Below are positions 1-5,652 of a stretch of 6,453 bases of DNA, piece after piece (positions within the stretch are counted from its first letter, which is position 1; every line of letters begins with the position of its first letter). The notes beneath the pieces were generated by a model, which worked only from the letters and a program-made list of their open reading frames with translations, did no database searches and was not told where the DNA came from. The stretch lies in NCBI GenBank assembly GCA_003562605.1, contig PWUG01000040.1, positions 1 through 6,453 on the forward strand. The letters run 5' to 3'. Both the position numbers and the translations under genes were made by a program. Source of the stretch: Syntrophomonadaceae bacterium (GTDB lineage Bacteria > Bacillota_D > Dethiobacteria > DTU022).

Positions 1-34
1 ACGATCTTGCCCGTCTTGCACCCTGATCATAGAT

Positions 35-41
35 AGGAGGG
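35..41 (+). promoter_or_regulatory. Ribosome binding site fixing a TTG start
   Basis: AGGAGGG lies 6-7 bases before the TTG at 48. No ATG or GTG in the same frame is better placed, and the GTG at 41 is out of frame. The first residues after this TTG match the normal beginning of RNase HI, where the first catalytic Asp sits near residue 10, so the TTG is very likely the real start. Confidence 0.8.
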
Positions 42-47
42 TGTCTA

Positions 48-1640
48 TTGTCAGCTGATAAATATTTTATTTATACCGATGGTGCCTGTTCAGGAAATCC
101 CGGTCCCGGAGGCTGGGGCGTAGTGATCAGGCGCGGAGATTCTGAGAAAGAGATTTCCGGAAGAGAAGCTATGACTACCAATCAGCGCATGGAGTTAAAA
201 GCCGCTGTGGAAGCGCTGCGCTCGGTTCCACCCGGTAGTAAAGTTAGGCTGCACAGTGACAGCGCCTACCTGATCAATAGCTTTCGACAGGGATGGATGG
301 AACGCTGGGTGAGGAATGGTTGGTTGACCAGCAAAGGCAATCCGGTCGAAAACCAGGATCTCTGGAAAGAACTCCTGGAACTTTCAAAACTGAATACTGT
401 TGAGTGGATCAAGGTGCAAGGGCACGGGACCGATCAAACCAATCAGCGCTGTGATCTTTTAGCCCGCAGAGCAATTGACTGTAACGAATCAGATGGTGGT
501 GGAGAAGCCCGGGAAAAAACCGACAGGCCAAGCATGCCAGGCAGTAAAGAAGCAGGTAGAGCTCGCCGGTTAGGCCTCCTGACAGGCGGAGGAGATTGCC
601 CGGGTTTAAATGCGGTAATCAGGGCAGTGGTTAAGGGGGCAAGTTATAATTATAATATCGAGGTAGTCGGTTTCAACAACGGTTTTAAAGGCCTGGTTGA
701 AAACGATGCCTGCCTGATTACTGATGTTGCAGTTTCAGGTATTCTTAACCGCGGAGGCACAATTCTTGGAACCTCCAATCGCGATAACCCGTTCGATTTC
801 CACCCGGGGGGCTCGGATTATAAGGAAACGGGTGTAGACCGTTCTGACGATGCTGTTGAAAACCTGAAAAAGTGGGATATCGATTGTCTTGTGGTAATTG
901 GTGGCGACGGCAGCCTCTTTTTAGCTCATCGTTTTAGTAAACTCGGAGTCCCAATTATAGGTATTCCCAAAACAATTGACAATGATCTGCCGGCAACCGA
1001 CGTTACCTTTGGCTTCGATTCGGCTGTAACCACTGCTACCGAAGCGATTGACAAGATTCATACTACTGCCGAGTCGCATCACAGGGTTATGGTAGTTGAG
1101 GTTATGGGCCGCCATGCGGGCTGGATTGCGCTGCATGCTGGCATGGCCGGTGGAGGTGATATCATATTAATTCCTGAACTGCCGTTTGAATATACCTGCA
1201 TTGCCGAAAAAATTGCAGATCGCCGCCGCAGCGGTAAAAAATTCAGTATCATTGTTGTTGCCGAGGGAGCGCATGAAGTCGGAGAAGAGCCTGTCTATCA
1301 ACAAAAAGGAGACGTCAAAAGGCTGGGCGGAATCGGCCTGTTAATTTCCCGCGAAATTGAAAAACGTACCGGCATGGAAAGCAGGGCCACCGTTTTAGGG
1401 CACCTTCAGCGCGGCGGCAGCCCAACTTCGTATGATCGAATTCTTGCCACCCGTTTTGGGGTTAAAGCGGTAGAACTTTTCCGGGCGGGACTTTCAAATG
1501 AAATGGTCTGCCTGAGAGGAAATGTTATTGATTCTGTTCCCCTGGAAGACGCCGTTTCAGGGACCAAACGGGTTGATCCAGCCAGTGAAATTGTGCGCAC
1601 CGCTATTGCAGTCGGCACCTCGTTTGGCTGTTCTATTTAA
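48..1640 (+). CDS. rnhA-pfkA: RNase HI fused to 6-phosphofructokinase
   Basis: A 530-residue protein with two complete enzymes in one frame. Residues 1-145 are RNase HI, which cuts the RNA strand of RNA-DNA hybrids. The catalytic set is present: D11 (YTDG), E49 (QRMEL), D71 (HSDSAY), H126 (VQGHG) and D136 (RCDLLA). The basic handle region around residues 82-100 is kept too. Residues 146-172 are a polar, probably flexible linker. Residues 173-530 are a phosphofructokinase, which makes fructose 1,6-bisphosphate in glycolysis. It shows GGGDCPG (180-186), GGDGS (285-289), PKTIDND (307-313), MGRHAGW (353-359) and GHLQRGGSP (451-459). G288 matches the ATP-type Gly104 of E. coli PfkA, while K308 sits where pyrophosphate-type enzymes carry Lys. 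This Gly/Lys pair is known from actinomycete ATP-dependent enzymes, so ATP use is likely but not certain. Both domains have normal length. The gene begins with TTG. The assignments are firm; the reason for the fusion is unknown. Confidence 0.93.
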   Translation: MSADKYFIYTDGACSGNPGPGGWGVVIRRGDSEKEISGREAMTTNQRMELKAAVEALRSVPPGSKVRLHSDSAYLINSFRQGWMERWVRNGWLTSKGNPVENQDLWKELLELSKLNTVEWIKVQGHGTDQTNQRCDLLARRAIDCNESDGGGEAREKTDRPSMPGSKEAGRARRLGLLTGGGDCPGLNAVIRAVVKGASYNYNIEVVGFNNGFKGLVENDACLITDVAVSGILNRGGTILGTSNRDNPFDFHPGGSDYKETGVDRSDDAVENLKKWDIDCLVVIGGDGSLFLAHRFSKLGVPIIGIPKTIDNDLPATDVTFGFDSAVTTATEAIDKIHTTAESHHRVMVVEVMGRHAGWIALHAGMAGGGDIILIPELPFEYTCIAEKIADRRRSGKKFSIIVVAEGAHEVGEEPVYQQKGDVKRLGGIGLLISREIEKRTGMESRATVLGHLQRGGSPTSYDRILATRFGVKAVELFRAGLSNEMVCLRGNVIDSVPLEDAVSGTKRVDPASEIVRTAIAVGTSFGCSI

Positions 1641-1668
1641 ACCGGGCTGCATCCGGCAGGACCAAATT

Positions 1669-1694
1669 AAGCCTGGTAGCTATCGCTAAGGCTT
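1669..1694. terminator. Bulged hairpin between convergent genes, possible weak terminator
   Basis: AAGCCT (1669-1674) pairs with AGGCTT (1689-1694). Inside it TAGC (1677-1680) pairs with GCTA (1685-1688), leaving a 2-base bulge and a 4-base loop, 10 pairs in all. It lies between the 3' ends of the fusion gene and ecfT. Read leftward it is followed by AATTTGG, and read rightward by no T run. It could be a poor two-way terminator or an RNA 3'-end stabiliser. Confidence 0.4.
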
Positions 1695-1723
1695 CAGCTG
1701 TGACCCTTGCACTCCAATAATGT

Positions 1724-2551
1724 TTATATTTGTGGCTTAATTGAAATGATAATGTAGATTATCAGTGCGGAAAAAAGCAGCATTATAAATCCTGCCGCCA
1801 GATCAACCCTGCCCATGTGCAGGGTTTTCATTTTTGTCCTCCCCTTGCCCCCGGTATAACTTCTCGCCTCCATGGCTACAATTAATTCTTCAGCTCTTTT
1901 GAAGGCATTAATAAACAAGGGCAGAAAAACGGGAAATAGTTTCCTCGTTTTTTGAAGGAAGTTACCCCGATCGAAGGCTACACCACGGGCCATTTGGGCT
2001 TTTACAATTTTATCCAGCTCTTCGGCCAGAATCAAGACAAAACGCAGGGCAATAACCATGGTCATTACCAGTTCCTGGGAGGGAAGGCCAATTTTGCGTA
2101 AAGGTTTAAGCAGGTTCTCCAATCCGTCTGTAAGGCTGACGATCGAGGTGGTCAGGGTTAATATAGTGGTAACTATAAACAAAAAAAGGACCCGCAGGGT
2201 TATCAGGTTGCCCATGTGTAGCCCTGTGTCGGTGGCGGTAAAGATCCACCATGAAAATAAAACCTCGGCCCCGGGAGTTGAGTATAAAAACAGTTGGAAA
2301 ACCCACATTAAAGCAAGTACAGGAAGCATCGGCTTAAGACCGCAGAGGGCAAAGCTAACGGGGATGCCGGCAGATAAGATTACCATTGCGGTAAAGAGCA
2401 AAAAGATCCCGTAAGCTTCGTAAGATCTAATGAAAAGGAGGAGGGTAATTAAAAAAGCGGCAGCTATAATTTTTGTTCTTGGATCAAGACGGTGAATTGA
2501 AGTTTTTCCGGGCAGGTAAACCCCTAAAGTAATATTTTTGGTCAGCTCCAT
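1724..2551 (-). CDS. ecfT: ECF transporter transmembrane subunit EcfT
   Basis: This 275-residue integral membrane protein links the ATPases of an ECF importer to the substrate-binding S subunit. It has several hydrophobic segments (about residues 27-62, 73-92, 117-138, 160-177 and 250-270). The cytoplasmic coupling region carries the two diagnostic Ala-Arg-Gly-type motifs, ARG at 188-190 (QMARGVAF) and ARS at 229-231 (MEARSY), whose helices rest in grooves of the two EcfA subunits. An N-terminal SxxHRLDPRTK block (18-27) is also typical of the family. The ATG overlaps the ecfA2 stop by one base (TAATG), so translation is probably coupled. It is the last gene of the leftward operon. The family call is secure. 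The sequence does not show whether this module serves one S subunit or several. Confidence 0.93.
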   Translation of the reverse strand: MELTKNITLGVYLPGKTSIHRLDPRTKIIAAAFLITLLLFIRSYEAYGIFLLFTAMVILSAGIPVSFALCGLKPMLPVLALMWVFQLFLYSTPGAEVLFSWWIFTATDTGLHMGNLITLRVLFLFIVTTILTLTTSIVSLTDGLENLLKPLRKIGLPSQELVMTMVIALRFVLILAEELDKIVKAQMARGVAFDRGNFLQKTRKLFPVFLPLFINAFKRAEELIVAMEARSYTGGKGRTKMKTLHMGRVDLAAGFIMLLFSALIIYIIISIKPQI

Positions 2552-3417
2552 TAATCATCCACCCGCCCTTCCTGCAGTGCAGCGGCAATTGAATCGAGAG
2601 CTTCTTCGAGGTTAAGGATAGCAGGAGGCAGGTGATAACCGAGAGCACGAAGTTTGTCGGCAATAATCATCACTTCGGGAAGCTCCAGGCCAATTGAATA
2701 TAGCTGTTCTGATTGCGAAAAGACATCCCTTGTGGTTCCGTCGAAGGCAATCCGACCATGGTCGATAACCACTATCCTTTCAGCGAGTTCGGCAACTTCA
2801 TCCATGCTGTTAGATATATATATTATAGTAATCTTTTGCTCACGGTGCAGTTTTCGGATCACACCGAGAATTTCTTCTCGGCCCCGTGGGTCGAGACCGG
2901 CAGTTATATCATCAAGAATTAAAATCTGTGGACGGCAGGCCAATACTCCTGCTATGGCTGCCCGTCTTTTTTGGCCGCCGCTTAAAGCAAATATATCCCG
3001 CCTAAAAAAAATAGCGTAGTCGAGGCCGACCTGTTCCATAACTTCAAGGACCCTGCATTCTATCTCGTCACCCGTGAGGTTCTGGTTTTTCGGACCGAAA
3101 GCAATATCTTCACCGACAGTCGGGGCGAAAAGCTGATAATCGGGGTTTTGAAATACATAACCGACGTCATGTCTTAGTTTGACCAGGTCAGCTTTTTTAT
3201 CGGCTGTATCGCAGTTGTTTATGATTACCCTGCCCTGCTGGGGAATAATAAGTGCATTGAAATGCTGTGCCAGGGTAGTTTTTCCCGATTGAGTGGGACC
3301 TATAATGCCGACAAATTCACCGTCTTTTATGCTAAGATTAATATCATGGAGCACCTTTTTTTCAAATGGGGTGCTTTTTTTATAACTGTGGCAAAGACTG
3401 TTTACTTCAATCGGCAT
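2551..3417 (-). CDS. ecfA2: ECF transporter ATPase EcfA2 with altered catalytic motifs
   Basis: This 288-residue ABC ATPase is the second nucleotide-binding subunit of the ECF importer. An N-terminal TPFEKK block (16-21) is characteristic of EcfA2. It has a Walker A motif GPTQSGKTT (40-48), a Q-loop with Q90 in VFQNPDYQL, a canonical LSGGQ signature (145-149), and a D-loop GLDP (174-177). Two catalytic positions differ from consensus. The residue after the Walker B Asp is D170 rather than the catalytic Glu (LILDDITAG). The H-loop residue is N203 rather than His (YISNSMDEV). The codons read clearly as GAT at 2908-2910 and AAC at 2809-2811. The site built on this subunit may therefore bind ATP but hydrolyse it poorly. 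The frame is intact and of normal length, so it is not a pseudogene. The start overlaps the end of ecfA1 by 16 bases, and a GAGGAG lies inside ecfA1. Confidence 0.92.
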   Translation of the reverse strand: MPIEVNSLCHSYKKSTPFEKKVLHDINLSIKDGEFVGIIGPTQSGKTTLAQHFNALIIPQQGRVIINNCDTADKKADLVKLRHDVGYVFQNPDYQLFAPTVGEDIAFGPKNQNLTGDEIECRVLEVMEQVGLDYAIFFRRDIFALSGGQKRRAAIAGVLACRPQILILDDITAGLDPRGREEILGVIRKLHREQKITIIYISNSMDEVAELAERIVVIDHGRIAFDGTTRDVFSQSEQLYSIGLELPEVMIIADKLRALGYHLPPAILNLEEALDSIAAALQEGRVDD

Positions 3418-4241
3418 AGGTTGTCAATGAGCTCCTCTGTATTGATAATATCATCAGGTAACAGGAATCCTTTATTACGGAGGCCTGCTGCGAGTTGAGC
3501 GGCAACCGGAAAATCAAGGCCAAGGCTGAGGATTTCTTCTCTCTGGCGGAAAACCTCAGAGGGAGCACCTTCCAACTTAACTTCGCCCATATCCATTACG
3601 ATCATCCGGTCGCAGTGCGCAACCTCACTCATGTAATGAGTCAGAAGTACGATAGTTATCCCTTCCACACGGTTCAGGCGCAGCACATTCTCGATTACTT
3701 CCCGCCTGCCGCGCGGGTCAAGGTGGGCTGTTGGCTCATCGAGGACAATACAGCTCGGTTTCATGGCCAAAACACCGGCAATGGCTACCAGCTGTTTTTG
3801 ACCTTCCGATAGGTGGCTGGGTGATTCAAGACGCAGGTCTTTTAGGCTTAAGGTGTCGAGGGCCCAATCGACCCTTTCTCTTATCTCATCGGGGGGGAGG
3901 CCCAGGTTTTCAGGCCCGAAGGCGATATCCTCTTCGACAATACTGCTGACCAACTGGTTATCGGGGTTCTGAAAGACCATACCTACTAACTTGCGGATAG
4001 CAGCGGTGTTTGCTTTATCGGAAGCAGAAAGCCCTTCAACAATCACTTTTCCTTCTTTTGCTGTCAGCAGGCCGTTAAAATGTCGGACCAGGGTAGATTT
4101 CCCTGAACCATTTTGACCGGTGACGGCCAGCATTTCGCCGTGATGAACATGCATGTTGACTCTGCTCAATGCTTTAACTGCTTTGCCGCTACCGGCCCTG
4201 TAAGTGTATGACAGGTCAATTGCCTCGATTAACGGATTCAA
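3402..4241 (-). CDS. ecfA1: ECF transporter ATPase EcfA1
   Basis: This 279-residue ABC ATPase is the first nucleotide-binding subunit of the ECF importer and should pair with EcfA2. Its own nucleotide-binding motifs are canonical: Walker A GQNGSGKST (42-50), Q91 in VFQNPDNQL, Walker B IVLDEPTA with catalytic E169, and H-loop H202 (LLTHYMSEV). The signature, however, reads LSEGQ (144-148), with Glu at the second Gly (codon GAA at 3804-3806), and is followed by KQL where KQR is more usual. In an ABC dimer this signature faces the Walker motifs of EcfA2. The best start is the TTG at 4241, which gives the normal N terminus. It follows the S-component gene by 46 bases and overlaps ecfA2 by 16 bases. 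The family is certain; the choice of A1 rests on gene order and on the EcfA2 identity of its neighbour. Confidence 0.92.
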   Translation of the reverse strand: MNPLIEAIDLSYTYRAGSGKAVKALSRVNMHVHHGEMLAVTGQNGSGKSTLVRHFNGLLTAKEGKVIVEGLSASDKANTAAIRKLVGMVFQNPDNQLVSSIVEEDIAFGPENLGLPPDEIRERVDWALDTLSLKDLRLESPSHLSEGQKQLVAIAGVLAMKPSCIVLDEPTAHLDPRGRREVIENVLRLNRVEGITIVLLTHYMSEVAHCDRMIVMDMGEVKLEGAPSEVFRQREEILSLGLDFPVAAQLAAGLRNKGFLLPDDIINTEELIDNLCRLK

Positions 4242-4249
4242 ATCTATAC

Positions 4250-4258
4250 AGCCCCTTA
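4250..4258 (-). promoter_or_regulatory. Ribosome binding site for the TTG start of ecfA1
   Basis: On the minus strand TTAAGGGGC lies about 8-10 bases before the TTG at 4241. This supports that codon as the start, although the match to the ribosome is weaker than at the S-component gene. A modest site with a TTG start may lower EcfA1 output relative to the S subunit. Confidence 0.5.
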
Positions 4259-4287
4259 AACCCTGCTTGGCAAAGTATAACTTAAGC

Positions 4288-4812
4288 TTACTCTTCTGTC
4301 GACCTGATCCTTTGGATACCCTTAACCAGGATTACTGTCAATACGGCAGCAATAATAAGCTCGGGTACGCCGTGCAGGACACCGACCGAGATAGAGACCT
4401 CAGCCGGAAGGTAACCTCTCCAGGTTGCCATGCCAAGGACCAGCACGGTATTAGTTGCTGAACCAAAGGCACCGGCTAAGACGCAAGCTAATACGTTGTT
4501 AATTTTTTTCGTGGAATAATAAATTAAATATGCGACAACACCGATAAAAAGACGGGGTACAACTGAAACAAGCGGGTCTGCAAAAAAAGGGGCTCCCGGC
4601 TGCAGAAAACTAAATAAACCAAAAATCGCCCCGGTAATCAAACCCACCACCGGCCCCTCCAGCACACCGCCTAAGATAGCTGGTATATGCATAATTGTTG
4701 CGTGGCCGGCCGGTGTAGGCACCGGGATAAATCCTAAGCGGGTTACGCCCAATAGAATAGATATTGCTCCGAGAATTCCTGATATGACAATTTTACGGAC
4801 GGATAAGTTCAT
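4288..4812 (-). CDS. ECF transporter substrate-binding S component, substrate unassigned
   Basis: This 174-residue, very hydrophobic protein with about six membrane segments is the first gene of the ECF operon. It should bind a vitamin-like solute in the membrane and dock on EcfT. A small-residue pattern in the first helix (S11, G12, G15, A16) resembles the AxxxA face that S components use to contact EcfT. The segment GFIPVPTPAGHATIMHIPA (27-45) followed by GGVLEGPVVG (48-57) is typical of the general ECF_trnsprt family of S proteins. I do not recognise residues that decide between folate, pantothenate, pyridoxine or another ligand, and no biosynthetic gene lies nearby. The ATG at 4812 is supported by GGAGGAG at 4821-4827. 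Co-transcription with ecfA1A2T suggests a dedicated transporter, although such modules can also serve distant S subunits. Confidence 0.85.
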   Translation of the reverse strand: MNLSVRKIVISGILGAISILLGVTRLGFIPVPTPAGHATIMHIPAILGGVLEGPVVGLITGAIFGLFSFLQPGAPFFADPLVSVVPRLFIGVVAYLIYYSTKKINNVLACVLAGAFGSATNTVLVLGMATWRGYLPAEVSISVGVLHGVPELIIAAVLTVILVKGIQRIRSTEE

Positions 4813-4820
4813 TTTATTTA

Positions 4821-4827
4821 CTCCTCC
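4821..4827 (-). promoter_or_regulatory. Strong ribosome binding site of the ECF operon
   Basis: On the minus strand GGAGGAG stands 8 bases before the ATG at 4812. It is the strongest site of the operon and fixes the start of the S-component gene. Confidence 0.75.
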
Positions 4828-4896
4828 TATAATTGTGAGTAACCAAAGTTATGTTCTACACCTGTGCAGATGAATCCTTCACAAGGCAAAGCTGAT

Positions 4897-4927
4897 TTGT
4901 TAATCCGGTTAACCTATATATTATAAT
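4897..4927 (+). promoter_or_regulatory. Candidate sigma-A promoter for the lipoprotein gene
   Basis: A TTGTTA (4897-4902) precedes an AT-rich stretch holding TATTAT (4919-4924, 16-base spacer) and a perfect TATAAT (4922-4927, 19-base spacer). The palindrome GGTTAACC (4907-4914) sits in the spacer, where a repressor could act. The same AT-rich stretch read on the minus strand also contains TATAAT (4925 to 4920), but without a good -35, so a shared divergent core for the ECF operon is possible and weaker. Confidence 0.45.
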
Positions 4928-4969
4928 AATCGCAGAAGGAATCATATCCCCGATTGAAGAATTAGCCCA

Positions 4970-4987
4970 TAGTAACTTAGCTTACTA
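4970..4987 (+). repeat. Small inverted repeat in the leader of the lipoprotein gene
   Basis: TAGTAA (4970-4975) and TTACTA (4982-4987) are perfect inverted copies around the 6-base loop CTTAGC. They end a few bases before the AAAGGAG of the lipoprotein gene at about 4991. The hairpin is weak (AT-rich) and could affect ribosome access or RNA stability; it may also be chance. Confidence 0.3.
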
Positions 4988-5006
4988 CAAAAAGGAGATA
5001 AATCAG

Positions 5007-5423
5007 ATGATAAAGCATTATAGCATATTCTCTGCACTTTTTATCACGATCTTCCTTGTTGTTGCTGCTTGTGGCAATGATGAACAACTACCTCCGACCG
5101 GTACTTCTGTAGGCGGCTCCATATTGGAAACCGGCCTGGAAGTTGACGAAGAGTTGAATATCACCTCAGTGCAGACAACATTTATGCCCAATGAGGTATT
5201 CTATTTCCACTTTCATAATAACGTGGTTTTTGACTCCGAGCAGGTCACTGTCCAGCTGATAGAAAACAGTAACGAAAAGGTCCTTGCCGAAAGTGATTAT
5301 GATGTTGACCCGGACGAGGACTCTTTAACCGATAAAATCTGGTTCGGGAGTCCCGGCAGGTATACCATAGCGGTGAAAGTCGGCGGGGAAATCAGGGCAA
5401 CTCAGGAAGTAATTGTGGAGTAA
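5007..5423 (+). CDS. Small acidic lipoprotein of unknown function
   Basis: A 138-residue protein I cannot assign to a known family. Residues 1-22 form a clear lipoprotein signal peptide: a short basic start (K3, H4), a hydrophobic core (7-19) and a lipobox VAAC ending at C22. The mature protein should be anchored to the outer face of the cytoplasmic membrane. The mature 117 residues are rich in Asp and Glu, especially around 95-106 (DVDPDEDSLTD), and in alternating beta-strand patterns that end in RYTIAVKVGG. This suggests an immunoglobulin-like or similar beta-sandwich, possibly with bound calcium at the acidic loop; both are inferences. An AAAGGAG lies 9 bases before the ATG. It is transcribed away from the ECF operon and is followed after about 100 bases by a terminator, so it is probably a single-gene unit. 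Confidence 0.8.
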   Translation: MIKHYSIFSALFITIFLVVAACGNDEQLPPTGTSVGGSILETGLEVDEELNITSVQTTFMPNEVFYFHFHNNVVFDSEQVTVQLIENSNEKVLAESDYDVDPDEDSLTDKIWFGSPGRYTIAVKVGGEIRATQEVIVE

Positions 5424-5455
5424 CGACAATTCGACGAACTGACCTGGAAAACCGA

Positions 5456-5508
5456 CCCTAACTAGGGGTTATATTCGAAACTATGCGAGAGATAACTACC
5501 GCATAACC
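5456..5508 (+). other. Nested inverted repeats in the intergenic leader
   Basis: Several complementary segments are packed here. CCCT (5456-5459) faces AGGG (5464-5467), GGTTAT (5467-5472) faces ATAACC (5503-5508), and TATGCG (5482-5487) faces CGCATA (5500-5505). The last two pairs share 5503-5505, so they compete, or nest as GGTTAT/ATAACC outside GCG/CGC. The region then leads to the terminator at 5527. It could be a structured RNA leader for the downstream pair or the decaying 3' end of the lipoprotein transcript. I do not recognise a known riboswitch consensus. Confidence 0.35.
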
Positions 5509-5526
5509 TTATATTTATAAATGAGA

Positions 5527-5550
5527 CCGGGTTCTGCCCCGGCTTTTTTT
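5527..5550 (+). terminator. Intrinsic terminator
   Basis: CCGGG (5527-5531) pairs with CCCGG (5538-5542) around TTCTGC, and CTTTTTTT runs to 5550. This is a compact GC stem with a seven-T tract, a good rho-independent terminator for rightward transcription. It ends either the lipoprotein transcript or, if a promoter lies just upstream, a leader RNA for the DUF3311/symporter genes. Confidence 0.8.
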
Positions 5551-5618
5551 ATTTCTTGGGGAAAGGCAGGAATAATCATCGCACCGTCGAATAAGCAGAA
5601 AGATGTTAAGCTGTTTAT

Positions 5619-5628
5619 TTGCCGGCAA
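5619..5628. repeat. 10-base perfect palindrome TTGCCGGCAA
   Basis: A perfect palindrome 8 bases before the ribosome binding site of the DUF3311 gene. It could be a small operator or chance. No clear -35/-10 pair was found between the terminator and this site. Confidence 0.25.
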
Positions 5629-5636
5629 TCTGTTAT

Positions 5637-5642
5637 GGAGGG
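5637..5642 (+). promoter_or_regulatory. Ribosome binding site deciding the DUF3311 start
   Basis: GGAGGG stands 10 bases before the ATG at 5653. The longer frame that opens with ATG at 5521 would have to begin inside the terminator stem region and has no ribosome site, so 5653 is preferred. Confidence 0.75.
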
Positions 5643-5652
5643 TGTAGTAAGA

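Noticed and set aside
1..47. Possible 3' end of an upstream gene
   Set aside because: All three plus frames are open for at least 24 bases, with stops ending at 26, 36 and 58, but the fragments are too short to recognise.
2058..2414. Plus-strand open frame of 118 codons
   Set aside because: It lies wholly inside ecfT on the other strand and shows no family signal; it is an antisense shadow.
2654..3019. Plus-strand open frames opposite ecfA2
   Set aside because: Shadows of the well-supported ATPase gene, with low-complexity translations and no domain.
2551..3417. EcfA2 as a decaying pseudogene because of its altered motifs
   Set aside because: The frame is full length. Walker A, Q-loop, signature and D-loop are intact, and the operon packing is preserved, so specialised function is more likely.
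3495..3949. Plus-strand open frames opposite ecfA1
   Set aside because: Shadows of ecfA1; no ribosome binding site and no recognisable protein.
4813..4896. Known vitamin riboswitch in the leader of the S-component gene
   Set aside because: Only a small CCTT/AAGG hairpin (4876-4886) is visible. The conserved cores of the TPP, FMN, cobalamin and folate riboswitches are not seen.
5521..5652. Longer N terminus for the DUF3311 gene starting at ATG 5521
   Set aside because: It would run through the terminator, has no ribosome binding site, and adds a segment unlike the family. The ATG at 5653 has a GGAGGG site.
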